DNA from: Microbacterium telephonicum | GTDB taxonomy: Bacteria; Actinomycetota; Actinomycetes; Actinomycetales; Microbacteriaceae | Assembly (NCBI RefSeq): GCF_003651225.1 | Contig: NZ_RCDB01000001.1 | Span: 806,001-870,000 of the forward strand | Direction: 5' to 3' | Length of the DNA stretch: 64,000 bases | Shown here: positions 7,381 through 15,104 of the stretch, piece after piece | Layout of the letters: every line of letters starts with the position of its first letter | How positions within the stretch are numbered: the first letter of the stretch is position 1 | Program-made: the position numbers and the translations under genes | Notes under the pieces: generated by a model | The model's database searches: none | What the model was told of the DNA's origin: nothing | What the model saw: only the letters and a program-made list of their open reading frames with translations

Positions 7381-9182
7381 TGGCGGCCGCCGAGGTCGGG
7401 CGCGTCCCGGCGACGGACGCCGCCGCGGCGCTGCTCGGACGCCTCGTCGAGCTCGGGGTGCGTCACCTCGTCGTGAGTCCCGGCTCGCGCTCGCAGGCGC
7501 TCGCCCTCGTGGCCGCCGAACTCGAGGCGCAGGGCCGCGCGCGTGTGCACGTGCGGATCGATGAGCGCGTGGCCGCGTTCACCGCGCTCGGCATCGGCCG
7601 GGAGAGCGGGATGCCGGCGGCCCTCATCTGCACGTCCGGAACCGCCGCGGCCAATTACCTCCCCGCGGCGCTCGAGGCCCATCACGCCGGGGTGCCGCTG
7701 CTGCTGCTGACCGCGGACCGGCCGCCCGAGCTGCGCGGTGTGGGAGCCAACCAGACGACGCGGCAGCCCGGCATGTTCGCGCCCAACACGCGCTGGGAAG
7801 CCGACCTGCCGGTGCCGGACCAGGTCGACGACGACGGCACGGGGGCCGCTTCCGCGATGCTGCGCTCTCTCGCCGATGATGCCGTCGCCGCCGCGCTCGG
7901 GGCGGGGACGCGGCAGCCCGGGCCCGTGCACCTGAACATCCCGTTCCGCGACCCGCTCGCCGGCGCCCTGCCCGCCTGGCTGGGTACGCCGTCGGCCGAG
8001 CTCACCGCTCCGGCTCCGACACTCGACGAGGTCCTCGACGAGATCCCGGCGGCTGAGCCTTCGGGGGCCCTGTACCAGGGCGGCGGCGGCATCGGCGAGT
8101 CCGATGTGCCCGACGACCCCGCGGCCGATCCGTACGTGCTCGAGCGCGGGCCGCGCACCGTGGTCGTGGCGGGCGCGGATGCCGGGGCCGCCGCCGAGGC
8201 GCTCGCCCACGACGGCGGCTGGCCGCTGGTCGCCGAGATCGTCAGCGGCGCCCGCTTCGGACGCCATCTCGTGCACGGCTACCGCGCGCTCCTGCAGGAT
8301 CCCGAACTCGGCGGGCGCATCGAGCGCGTCGTCGTGTTCGGACATCCCACGCTCAGCCGCGAGATCGTCCGGCTGCTGTCCCGCGACGACGTCGAGGTGC
8401 TCGCGGTGCGCGGGCCCGGCGAGCCGCTCAACCTCAACGGTGCGACGGTCGCCGTCGACGAGATCGTCGCGGCGACCGGCGAGACCGACCGCGACTGGCT
8501 CGGGGCGTGGCTGCGTGCGTCGCGCGCGGCATCCGTCGATCTGACGCCCGCCGCCCCCGACGCGACCGGTCTGGCCTCGACGGTGCCGCAGGAGCGGCTC
8601 GGGGCGATCGCCGCCGAACTCGGCGCGCTGCGCGCTCCCGTCGACCGGGCGGCCCTCGTCGACGCCGTCTGGCGGGCGACGTGGCCGCACGACCGGCTGC
8701 TGTTCGCGTCGTCGCGGCTCGTGCGCGTGGCCGACGAGGTGCTGGGCGGCAAGAAGGTGCCCGTGCATGCGAACCGGGGACTGGCCGGCATCGACGGCAC
8801 CGTCGCCACCGGGATGGGCATCGCGATCGCGAGCCAGGAGACCGGCACCCCCGGCGTGACGCGGGTGCTGGTGGGCGACGTCGCGTTCCTGCACGACGTC
8901 GGCGCGCTGCTGCTGCCGCCCGACGAGACGCCGCCGCGCATCCAGGTGATCGTCGGCAACGACCACGGCGGCACGATCTTCGACGGGCTCGAGGTGGCGC
9001 AGGTCGCCGCGCCCGCCGCGATGGACCGCGTGCTGTACACGCCGCAGGCGGTCGACCTCGCGGCGCTCGCCGCCGCGTATGGCTGGGAGTACCGGGCCGT
9101 GACCGGTCGCGCCGAGCTCGACCAGGTGCTCACCGGTCAGATCGCCGGACGTCAGCTCATCGAGGTGGTCCTCGCCCGCTGA
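7380..9182 (+). CDS. menD: 2-Succinyl-5-enolpyruvyl-6-hydroxy-3-cyclohexene-1-carboxylate synthase
   Basis: 600 residues, thiamine diphosphate-dependent. It adds the succinyl-semialdehyde unit from 2-oxoglutarate to isochorismate. Signature regions: LVVSPGSRSQALAL (~residues 30-43), RIDERVAAFTALG with the catalytic Glu, ICTSGTAAANYLPA, and near the C-terminus GDVAFLHDVG...VIVGNDHGGTIFDGLE, the thiamine-binding segment. An in-frame stretch upstream inside the previous gene is not used; the ATG overlaps that stop (TGATG). The chain has an extra Gly-rich loop near residue 235 (YQGGGGIGE). Confidence 0.95.
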   Translation: MAAAEVGRVPATDAAAALLGRLVELGVRHLVVSPGSRSQALALVAAELEAQGRARVHVRIDERVAAFTALGIGRESGMPAALICTSGTAAANYLPAALEAHHAGVPLLLLTADRPPELRGVGANQTTRQPGMFAPNTRWEADLPVPDQVDDDGTGAASAMLRSLADDAVAAALGAGTRQPGPVHLNIPFRDPLAGALPAWLGTPSAELTAPAPTLDEVLDEIPAAEPSGALYQGGGGIGESDVPDDPAADPYVLERGPRTVVVAGADAGAAAEALAHDGGWPLVAEIVSGARFGRHLVHGYRALLQDPELGGRIERVVVFGHPTLSREIVRLLSRDDVEVLAVRGPGEPLNLNGATVAVDEIVAATGETDRDWLGAWLRASRAASVDLTPAAPDATGLASTVPQERLGAIAAELGALRAPVDRAALVDAVWRATWPHDRLLFASSRLVRVADEVLGGKKVPVHANRGLAGIDGTVATGMGIAIASQETGTPGVTRVLVGDVAFLHDVGALLLPPDETPPRIQVIVGNDHGGTIFDGLEVAQVAAPAAMDRVLYTPQAVDLAALAAAYGWEYRAVTGRAELDQVLTGQIAGRQLIEVVLAR

Positions 9183-9223
9183 GCCCGCGGCGCGGTGGCG
9201 CCCCGCGTCCGGCGCCCGAGCCT

Positions 9224-9374
9224 GCGCTCGCCAGTCGCGAATGGCGGCTTCGGCATCCGTGGGGCCACCGTTTCTGACGGGCGAGCGCGGGGCAGGGGCC
9301 CGGCGCCTGTGCTCACCAGTCACTTTCGGCGACCTCGGAGGCCGGAAGCCTCGCCATTCCTGACTGGCGAGCGC
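9224..9374. repeat. Family C: two tandem inverted-repeat units
   Basis: Unit 1 spans 9224-9288 with ends GCGCTCGCCAGTC and GACGGGCGAGCGC; unit 2 spans 9309-9374 with ends GTGCTCACCAGTC and GACTGGCGAGCGC. The ends are inverted repeats of each other and the centres differ. They fill most of the menD-hydrolase gap (9183-9392). Confidence 0.8.
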
Positions 9375-9380
9375 CGGCCT

Positions 9381-9386
9381 TAGACT
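9381..9386 (+). promoter_or_regulatory. -10 box, hydrolase gene
   Basis: TAGACT, 6-nt gap (CGGCGG) to ATG 9393; it directly follows repeat family C. Confidence 0.55.
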
Positions 9387-9392
9387 CGGCGG

Positions 9393-10253
9393 ATGCCGCC
9401 GGTCATCGTCGATGGGTCCCGTCCACGGTGGGACGGACCGGGCGACCGTCCGATCCGCCTCACGCTCTGGGAGCCGCGAGGCGACGGCCCGCATCCGCTC
9501 GTATTGCTCTCGCACGGCACCGGCGGGCGCGTTGCCGACCTCGGCTGGCTCGCCGACGCGCTCGCCGCCGCCGGGATCCTCGTCGCCGGGGTCGACCACC
9601 ACGGCAACACCGCCGCCGATGACGCGTACCTGCCCGAGGGGTTCGCGTTCGTGTGGGAGCGCCCGCGCGACCTCTCCGTCGTGATCGACCACCTGCTCGA
9701 CACACGCGACGACGTGGATGCGGGCCGCATCGGCGCCGCCGGGTTCTCGCTCGGCGGCTACACGTGCATCGCCCTGCTCGGCGGCCGCATCGACCCGCAC
9801 ATCGCCCTGGCGGTGATCACCGGTGCCGCGCCGATGCCGCCGCTGCCCGAGTTCCCCGACCTGATCGCGCGCCTGGGGGAGCGTCACACCGCCGATGACC
9901 TCCGGCACGCCGCGCAGGAGGCGGCGGCATCCGCACGCGACGAGCGCGTGCGCGGGGCGTTCGCCATCGCCCCCTCGATCGGTCCGCTGCTCGACACCGC
10001 GAGCCTGGCCGAGATCACGGCGCCGCTCGCCGTGCGCTGGGGCGACGCCGACGACAATGCCGTCCCAGCCCAGAACGCGCTGCGCTACCTCGAGGTCGTG
10101 CCGACGGCATCCGGGGTGAGCCTCGGCGCGGGCGTCGGCCACTACGAGTTCCTGGCAGGCAGCCCCGACCCCGAAGGCGCGCGAGGTCGCGTCGCCGCCG
10201 ACGCCGTCGCGTTCTTCCGCGACCTGTTCGCGCCCGGCAGGATGGCACCATGA
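9393..10253 (+). CDS. Alpha/beta hydrolase (dienelactone hydrolase / PAF-acetylhydrolase-like)
   Basis: 286 residues, no signal peptide. PLVLLSHGTGG (~residues 37-47) forms the oxyanion loop, GAAGFSLGGYT (~114-124) is the nucleophile elbow with catalytic Ser, and GVGHYEFL near the C-terminus supplies the His; VRWGDADDNAVP is a plausible acid loop. This pattern resembles PAF-acetylhydrolase-like predicted dienelactone hydrolases. It sits inside the menaquinone block, but the motifs do not single out MenH, so the substrate stays open. Overlaps ppk2 by 4 nt. Confidence 0.82.
   Translation: MPPVIVDGSRPRWDGPGDRPIRLTLWEPRGDGPHPLVLLSHGTGGRVADLGWLADALAAAGILVAGVDHHGNTAADDAYLPEGFAFVWERPRDLSVVIDHLLDTRDDVDAGRIGAAGFSLGGYTCIALLGGRIDPHIALAVITGAAPMPPLPEFPDLIARLGERHTADDLRHAAQEAAASARDERVRGAFAIAPSIGPLLDTASLAEITAPLAVRWGDADDNAVPAQNALRYLEVVPTASGVSLGAGVGHYEFLAGSPDPEGARGRVAADAVAFFRDLFAPGRMAP
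10238..10243 (+). promoter_or_regulatory. Possible internal -10 box before ppk2
   Basis: CAGGAT with a 6-nt gap to ATG 10250, inside the end of the hydrolase gene. The same CAGGAT-N6-start layout recurs at 56891, 61863 (minus) and 61920. Confidence 0.35.
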
Positions 10254-11113
10254 CCGCCGAGAGCCAGAAGGATTGGACCGCCGACCCCGCCGACTCGCTG
10301 CGCGTGGCGCCGGGATTCCGCCTCGCCGACGTCGACCCCGCCGCGACGCCCGGCTACGACCACGGCAAGAAGCACGCCGCCGCCGACCTCGACGCCGGTG
10401 CGGCGCAGTTCGACGAGCTGCAGGAGCGCCTGTTCGCGCAGAGCCGCGAGAACCCGAACGCGCCTGCGCTGCTGCTGGTGCTGCAGGCGATGGACTCCGC
10501 AGGCAAGGGCGGCATCGTGCGGCACGTCATCGGCACGACCGACCCGCAGGGCATCCACTTGAAGGCCTTCAAGAAGCCCTCCGAGGAGGAGCTCGCGCAC
10601 GATTTCCTGTGGCGCATCGAGAAGGAGGTGCCCAAGGCGGGCTACATCGGGGTCTTCGACCGTTCGCATTACGAGGACGTGCTCATCGGCCGGGTGCGCG
10701 AGCTGGCGCCGCCGCAGGAGATCGAGCGGCGCTACGACGCGATCGTCGACTTCGAGAAGCGGCTGACGGATGCCGGTGTGCACATCGTCAAGGTGATGCT
10801 GCACATCTCGCCCGACGAGCAGAAGACGCGGTTGCTGGAGCGGCTCGACCGGCCCGACAAGCACTGGAAGTACAACCCGGGCGACGTCGACGAGCGGAAG
10901 CTCTGGCCGGCCTACATGGACGCGTACCAGAGCGTGTTCGACCGCACGTCGAGCGAGCACGCGCCCTGGTTCGTCGTGCCCGCGAACCACAAGTGGTACG
11001 CGCGCCTGGCCGTGCAGGCGCTGCTGCTCGACGCGCTCGAGCGCATCGATCCGCAGTGGCCCGCCGCGACGTTCGACGTCGCCGCCGAGCGCGCCCGCCT
11101 CGCCGCCACCTGA
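10250..11113 (+). CDS. ppk2: Polyphosphate kinase 2 family protein
   Basis: 287 residues, cytosolic. PPK2 enzymes transfer phosphate between polyphosphate and nucleotides. Motifs: LLVLQAMDSAGKGGIVRHV (~residues 78-96) is the Walker A-like loop, GYIGVFDRSHYEDVLIGRV (~129-147) is Walker B with the following Tyr-Glu-Asp, and HISPDEQKTRLLERLDRPDKHWK contains the lid Arg/Lys residues. One domain of typical length, so nucleotide mono- or diphosphate preference cannot be fixed from the sequence. The start overlaps the hydrolase stop (ATGA). Confidence 0.93.
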   Translation: MTAESQKDWTADPADSLRVAPGFRLADVDPAATPGYDHGKKHAAADLDAGAAQFDELQERLFAQSRENPNAPALLLVLQAMDSAGKGGIVRHVIGTTDPQGIHLKAFKKPSEEELAHDFLWRIEKEVPKAGYIGVFDRSHYEDVLIGRVRELAPPQEIERRYDAIVDFEKRLTDAGVHIVKVMLHISPDEQKTRLLERLDRPDKHWKYNPGDVDERKLWPAYMDAYQSVFDRTSSEHAPWFVVPANHKWYARLAVQALLLDALERIDPQWPAATFDVAAERARLAAT

Positions 11114-11116
11114 CCC

Positions 11117-11255
11117 GGGCGGCTCGGGCGTTTCGACTCGCTGCGCTCGCTCAACGACCGGTGGGCGGCTCGGGCGTTTCGACTCGCTGCGCTCGCTCAA
11201 CGACCGGTGGGGGCTCCCGGTCGTTGAGCGAGGAGCGCAGCGACGAGTCGGAACG
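11117..11255. repeat. Family A repeat with 46-bp tandem duplication
   Basis: Two direct 46-bp units (11117-11162, 11163-11208) each carry GGCGTTTCGACTCGCTGCGC and run to CAACGACCGG; the inverted arm follows at 11217-11255. It fills the gap between convergent ppk2 and menF, so either flanking transcript could end here. The element matches 5529-5615. Confidence 0.88.
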
Positions 11256-11276
11256 CGGCGGGGGCGAAAGGGCGCC

Positions 11277-12554
11277 TCAGGCGAGGGCGTCGACGATCGG
11301 GCGGAACTTCACGCGGGTCTCGAGCAGTTCGGTCTCGGGGTCGCTGCCGGCCACGATCCCCGCACCGGCGTGCGCCGTGAACGGGATGCGGTCGGTGCCG
11401 CCGGCCGGGATCGCGTGCACGTCGAACTGCGCGCAGCGCAACGCGATCGCCCACTCGCCGTCGCCGTGGCCGTCGATCCAGCCGACCGGTCCCGCGTAGT
11501 ACCCCCGGTCGAACGGCTCCAGTTCGGCGATGAGTGCGAGCGCCGCCGCCGTCGGGGTGCCCGCGACCGCGGCGGTCGGATGCAGCGCCGCGACGAGGTC
11601 GAGCGCCGACCCGCCGTCGGAGAGCGTCCCCTCCACGTCGGTCGCAAGGTGCCACACGTTCGGCAGCTTCAGCATGAACGGCTGCTCCTGCGCGACGATC
11701 GCGCTCGTGTGGGGGCGCAGCGAGCGCAGCACGCTCTGCACGGCGTACTCGTGTTCGTCGAGGTCTTTCGTGCTCGTCGCGAGGGCCACGGATGCCGCGT
11801 CGTCGGCGACCGCGTCGGCTCCGCGTGCGATGGTGCCCGCGAGCACGCGCGCCGTCACCGTGCCGCCCGACACCGTCACGAGGGTCTCGGGGCTCGCCCC
11901 GATGAGGCCGTCGAACGCGTACGTCCAGGTGTCGGGATACCCCGTCGCGAGGGCGCGCACGAGGCGGCGCAGGTCGGAGCCGGGCGGAACCGAGCCGACG
12001 AGGTCGCGCGCGAGCACGACCTTCTCCACGGCGCCGTCGGCGATCGCCTCCAGCGCGGCCCGCACCGACGCCTGATAGCCCTCGGGCCCCTGCGCGCCCG
12101 GCGCGATGCTCGGCGCCCAGTACGAGCCGTACGGCGTCGGCTGCGGGTCGAACGGCTGCGACGGCAGGTCGGCGAAGGTGATGCGGGTGATCCAGGCGCG
12201 CTCGCCGCGGCGGCCGACGACGACGCTCGGCACCGACAGGTGCGCGTGGCGCGCGGATCCGGCCGCGAACGGCAGAGCGCCGAAGGCGATGAGCCCCGTG
12301 CCGGGCAGCCCCACCGGATCGTCGACGTCGGCGGCCTCCGACACGGCGCGCCACCACTGCGCGGCGGAGGCGGCATCCGACGCCCCGGCGCCCCCGACGA
12401 ACTCGCACACCGGATCGAGGCCCACGAGCACGTCGCCGCGCCTCGACCACACGATCGGGTCGGCCGCCGACGCGAACGCCAGCACGTCTTCGACGGGGTC
12501 GATCTGCCGGGTGACGACGCGCAGTCGCTGCGGGGCGAACGGCGGGCGGGTCAC
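11277..12554 (-). CDS. menF: Isochorismate synthase
   Basis: 425 residues, chorismate-binding fold. It converts chorismate to isochorismate, the first committed menaquinone step. C-terminal landmarks: VEKVVLARDLVGSV (conserved Lys, ~residues 170-183), GASPETLVTV, RVLAGTIARG, HLATDVEGTL, LHPTAAVAGTP (~residues 322-332, conserved His/Thr/Ala), FDRGYYAGPVGW, and the metal-ligand stretch TAHAGAGIVAGSDPETEL near the end. No fused partner. GTG start after a minus-strand TAGGCT box that overlaps the promoter of the divergent DUF402 gene. Confidence 0.93.
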   Translation of the reverse strand: MTRPPFAPQRLRVVTRQIDPVEDVLAFASAADPIVWSRRGDVLVGLDPVCEFVGGAGASDAASAAQWWRAVSEAADVDDPVGLPGTGLIAFGALPFAAGSARHAHLSVPSVVVGRRGERAWITRITFADLPSQPFDPQPTPYGSYWAPSIAPGAQGPEGYQASVRAALEAIADGAVEKVVLARDLVGSVPPGSDLRRLVRALATGYPDTWTYAFDGLIGASPETLVTVSGGTVTARVLAGTIARGADAVADDAASVALATSTKDLDEHEYAVQSVLRSLRPHTSAIVAQEQPFMLKLPNVWHLATDVEGTLSDGGSALDLVAALHPTAAVAGTPTAAALALIAELEPFDRGYYAGPVGWIDGHGDGEWAIALRCAQFDVHAIPAGGTDRIPFTAHAGAGIVAGSDPETELLETRVKFRPIVDALA

Positions 12555-12560
12555 CGTCCC

Positions 12561-12566
12561 AGCCTA
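12561..12566 (-). promoter_or_regulatory. -10 box, menF; overlaps the opposite promoter
   Basis: Minus-strand TAGGCT, 6-nt gap to GTG 12554. Its last two bases are shared with the plus-strand box at 12565. Confidence 0.6.
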
Positions 12567-12570
12567 GACT
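12565..12570 (+). promoter_or_regulatory. -10 box, DUF402 gene
   Basis: TAGACT, 7-nt gap to GTG 12578. Confidence 0.6.
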
Positions 12571-12577
12571 CGCAGGT

Positions 12578-13138
12578 GTGACCGTTCGCCCCGCCCCCGG
12601 AACCCCGCTCGAATTCCGCTGGCGCAAATGGGACGGCTCCCCACACTGGGTGCACGAATGCGTCTACCTCGGCAGCGACGCGTGGGGCGACTGGTTCGGC
12701 CAGCGCGTGGGCATGCGCAGCGCCCGCACCGGCCGTGATGTGCGCGTCGAGCACGCCAACGTCAGCCTGCTGCCGCCGTCGGGGGAGTGGGTGCTGACGA
12801 TGAACGACACCGGGCACCGCACCCGCGTGTACATCGACCTCGCGTGGGACGCCCGCTGGGACGGCGACGAGCCGACCGGCATCGACATGGACCTCGACGT
12901 GATCGACCAGCAGCCGCGCGGCATCTGGATCGACGACCGCGACGAATGGGACGAGCACCGCGTCGCCTTCGGCTACCCGGCAGACATCGTCGAACGCCTC
13001 GAGCAGGTCGCCGTCGATCTCGAACGCCGCGTCACCGCGCACGAGAAGCCCTTCCACCCCGACGTCGCGGCGCACTGGCTGAGCGTGCTCGCCGAGGCCG
13101 CACCCCCTTCTGCCGAGGAGGCACCCGATGGCCGCTGA
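12578..13138 (+). CDS. DUF402 domain protein
   Basis: 186 residues. The central region has the DUF402 pattern: [19 protein letters not shown], then a di-acidic core GIDMDLDVI and [17 protein letters not shown], with conserved Asp/Glu likely to bind a divalent metal. DUF402 includes nucleoside-diphosphatase-like and FomD-like phosphohydrolases, so hydrolysis of a phosphate ester is plausible but not shown. It overlaps menG by 11 nt, so the two are co-transcribed. Confidence 0.82.
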   Translation: MTVRPAPGTPLEFRWRKWDGSPHWVHECVYLGSDAWGDWFGQRVGMRSARTGRDVRVEHANVSLLPPSGEWVLTMNDTGHRTRVYIDLAWDARWDGDEPTGIDMDLDVIDQQPRGIWIDDRDEWDEHRVAFGYPADIVERLEQVAVDLERRVTAHEKPFHPDVAAHWLSVLAEAAPPSAEEAPDGR

Positions 13139-13907
13139 CGACCGCGCCGACCAGACCCCTGCGGTGGACCAGACCCGCGCCGACCTGCACCGCGCCGACC
13201 TGCACCGCGCCGACCTGCACAAGGACGCCGCCCGGGTGAGCGGCATGTTCGACGAGGTTGCGCCAGCCTACGACCGCACCAACACGGTGCTGAGCCTCGG
13301 CAACGACCAGCTCTGGCGCATCGCGACGACCCGCGCTGTCGCCCCCAAGCCCGGGCAGCGCATCCTCGACCTCGCCGCCGGCACCGCCGCGAGCTCGGTG
13401 AGCCTCGCACGCAGCGGCGCCGACGTCGTCGCCGCCGACTTCTCGCCCGGCATGCTCGCCGAGGGGCGGCGTCGGCACGGCGGCATCCCGAACCTGTCGT
13501 TCGTCGAGGCGGATGCCACCGCGCTGCCGTTCGAAGACGACAGCTTCGACGCCGTGACGATCTCGTTCGGGCTGCGCAACGTCGACCAGCCGAAGAAGGC
13601 CCTCGCCGAGATGCTGCGGGTGACGGCCCCCGGCGGTCGCCTCGTGGTCTGCGAGTTCTCGCATCCGCAGAACCCGGCCTTCGCGGGCCTCTACCGCTTC
13701 TACAACGACCGCGTGCTGCCCGTGATCGCGCGCACCGTCAGCTCCAACTCGCCCGCCTACGACTACCTCAACGAGTCGATCCAGGACTGGCCCGACCAGC
13801 GCACCCTGTCGGGCTGGATCCGCGACAGCGGGTGGGATGCCGTCGCCCACCGCGACCTCACCTTCGGGATCGTCGCGCTGCACCGTGCCCGCAAGCCGCT
13901 GGCCTGA
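13128..13907 (+). CDS. menG: Demethylmenaquinone methyltransferase
   Basis: 259 residues, class I SAM methyltransferase that makes menaquinone from demethylmenaquinone. Landmarks: [19 protein letters not shown] (UbiE/MenG signature), [17 protein letters not shown] (motif I), [15 protein letters not shown] (second UbiE signature), [10 protein letters not shown] and [14 protein letters not shown]. The first 35 residues are an unusual tail with RADLH repeated three times, encoded by a 15-bp tandem repeat. ATG 13128 has GAGGAG 7 nt upstream and lies inside the DUF402 gene. Confidence 0.94.
   Translation: MAADDRADQTPAVDQTRADLHRADLHRADLHKDAARVSGMFDEVAPAYDRTNTVLSLGNDQLWRIATTRAVAPKPGQRILDLAAGTAASSVSLARSGADVVAADFSPGMLAEGRRRHGGIPNLSFVEADATALPFEDDSFDAVTISFGLRNVDQPKKALAEMLRVTAPGGRLVVCEFSHPQNPAFAGLYRFYNDRVLPVIARTVSSNSPAYDYLNESIQDWPDQRTLSGWIRDSGWDAVAHRDLTFGIVALHRARKPLA
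13176..13220. repeat. 15-bp tandem repeat x3 inside menG
   Basis: CGCGCCGACCTGCAC is repeated exactly at 13176, 13191 and 13206, encoding RADLH three times. In-frame copy number could vary without breaking the gene. Confidence 0.92.
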
Positions 13908-13974
13908 GCCGCGCCCTGATCGGGACGTGCCTCGCGCACGGGCGGCGGCCACGGCCGCGACGGGCCATGCCCGG

Positions 13975-13980
13975 TAGGCT
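13975..13980 (+). promoter_or_regulatory. -10 box, polyprenyl synthase
   Basis: TAGGCT, 6-nt gap to GTG 13987. Confidence 0.55.
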
Positions 13981-13986
13981 GGTCGG

Positions 13987-15048
13987 GTGACTGCGAGCCC
14001 TTCCGCACCCGGCGCGCGCCTGACCGCGAACCTCGGCCTGACCGAGCGCGTGCTGGCCGGTCCCCGCATGCGCAGGCTGCTCGGCGTCGTCGAGGCCGGT
14101 CTCGACCGCGTCGAGGAGAACCTCGCCGCCGAACTGCGCGTCACCGACGCGCTCGCCGACTCCACGAGCCGCTACCTCTACGAGGCGGGCGGCAAGCGGG
14201 TGCGCCCGATGCTGACGCTGCTCACCGCGCAGCTGGGCTCGGGCACGACCGACCACGTCATCGCGGGGGCATCCGCCCTGGAGATGACCCACCTCGGCTC
14301 GCTCTACCACGACGACGTCATGGACGGCGCCGACAAGCGCCGCGGCGTGCCCAGCGCCCACACCGTCTGGGGCAACAGCGTCGCGATCCTCACCGGCGAC
14401 CTGCTGTTCTCGCGCGCCAGCCAGCTCATGGCGCAGATCGGCGAGCGGGCCATCCGCCTGCAGGCCGACACGTTCGAGAGGCTCGTCCTCGGGCAGATGC
14501 ACGAGACGGTCGGCGCCCAGGCCGGAGACGACCCGGTCGAGTTCTACCTGCAGGTGCTCGCCGACAAGACCGGCTCGCTCATCGCCGCCGCCGCACAGGC
14601 CGGCATCCTGTTCTCCGACGCCCCCGCCGAGTACCAGCAGCCCGCCCTGGAGTACGGCGAGCGGATGGGCATCGCGTTCCAGCTGCTCGACGACGTCATC
14701 GACCTGTCCGCCGACCCCGGCGAGACGGGGAAGGTGCCCGGCACCGACCTGCGCGCCGGGGTTCCGACGATGCCGTACCTGCTGCTCGCCCGCGCGGCCG
14801 ACCCCGCATCGCGGGCCCTCAAGGCCACGATCGACGACGGCGTCGCACGCATCGCCGACGGCGCCGACCCCGCCATCCTCGACGAGGCGATGACGCACCT
14901 GCGCGACCACGCCGTCACCGAGGCGACCCGCACGCGGGCGTACGAGTGGTCGGATGCGGCGATCGCCGCCCTCGAGCCGCTGCCGTCCGGTCCCGTGCGC
15001 GAGGCGCTCGAGAAGCTCGCGCTCGTCGTCGTCGACCGCTCCAGCTGA
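13987..15048 (+). CDS. Long-chain polyprenyl diphosphate synthase (menaquinone side chain)
   Basis: 353 residues. An all-helical prenyl synthase that extends isopentenyl units. GGKRVRPML binds the substrate diphosphate (residues ~62-70), the first Asp-rich motif is YHDDVMDGADKRRG (~108-121) and the second is QLLDDVIDLSADPGETGK (~234-251). SALEMTHLGSLYHDD places small residues (Gly, Leu) before the first motif, as in enzymes making long chains. The position next to menG and the menaquinone block argues for the quinone tail; chain length cannot be read from the sequence. Confidence 0.93.
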   Translation: MTASPSAPGARLTANLGLTERVLAGPRMRRLLGVVEAGLDRVEENLAAELRVTDALADSTSRYLYEAGGKRVRPMLTLLTAQLGSGTTDHVIAGASALEMTHLGSLYHDDVMDGADKRRGVPSAHTVWGNSVAILTGDLLFSRASQLMAQIGERAIRLQADTFERLVLGQMHETVGAQAGDDPVEFYLQVLADKTGSLIAAAAQAGILFSDAPAEYQQPALEYGERMGIAFQLLDDVIDLSADPGETGKVPGTDLRAGVPTMPYLLLARAADPASRALKATIDDGVARIADGADPAILDEAMTHLRDHAVTEATRTRAYEWSDAAIAALEPLPSGPVREALEKLALVVVDRSS

Positions 15049-15104
15049 CCGCGTTCGTCCCCCGCCGCGTGCTCCGTCCGCGGCGCCCGAAAGGAAGCAC
15101 ACCC

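Noticed and set aside
7266-10142. 958-residue open frame on the minus strand across menD
   Set aside because: It mirrors menD and the hydrolase and is Arg/His/Gly-rich, typical of third-position GC shadows; no domain appears.
9393-10253. MenH assignment for the hydrolase in the menaquinone block
   Set aside because: Position is suggestive, but motifs resemble dienelactone/PAF-acetylhydrolases rather than MenH.
13987-15048. Carotenoid (geranylgeranyl) synthase assignment
   Set aside because: Neighbouring menaquinone genes fit a quinone tail synthase better, and no carotenoid genes occur beside it.
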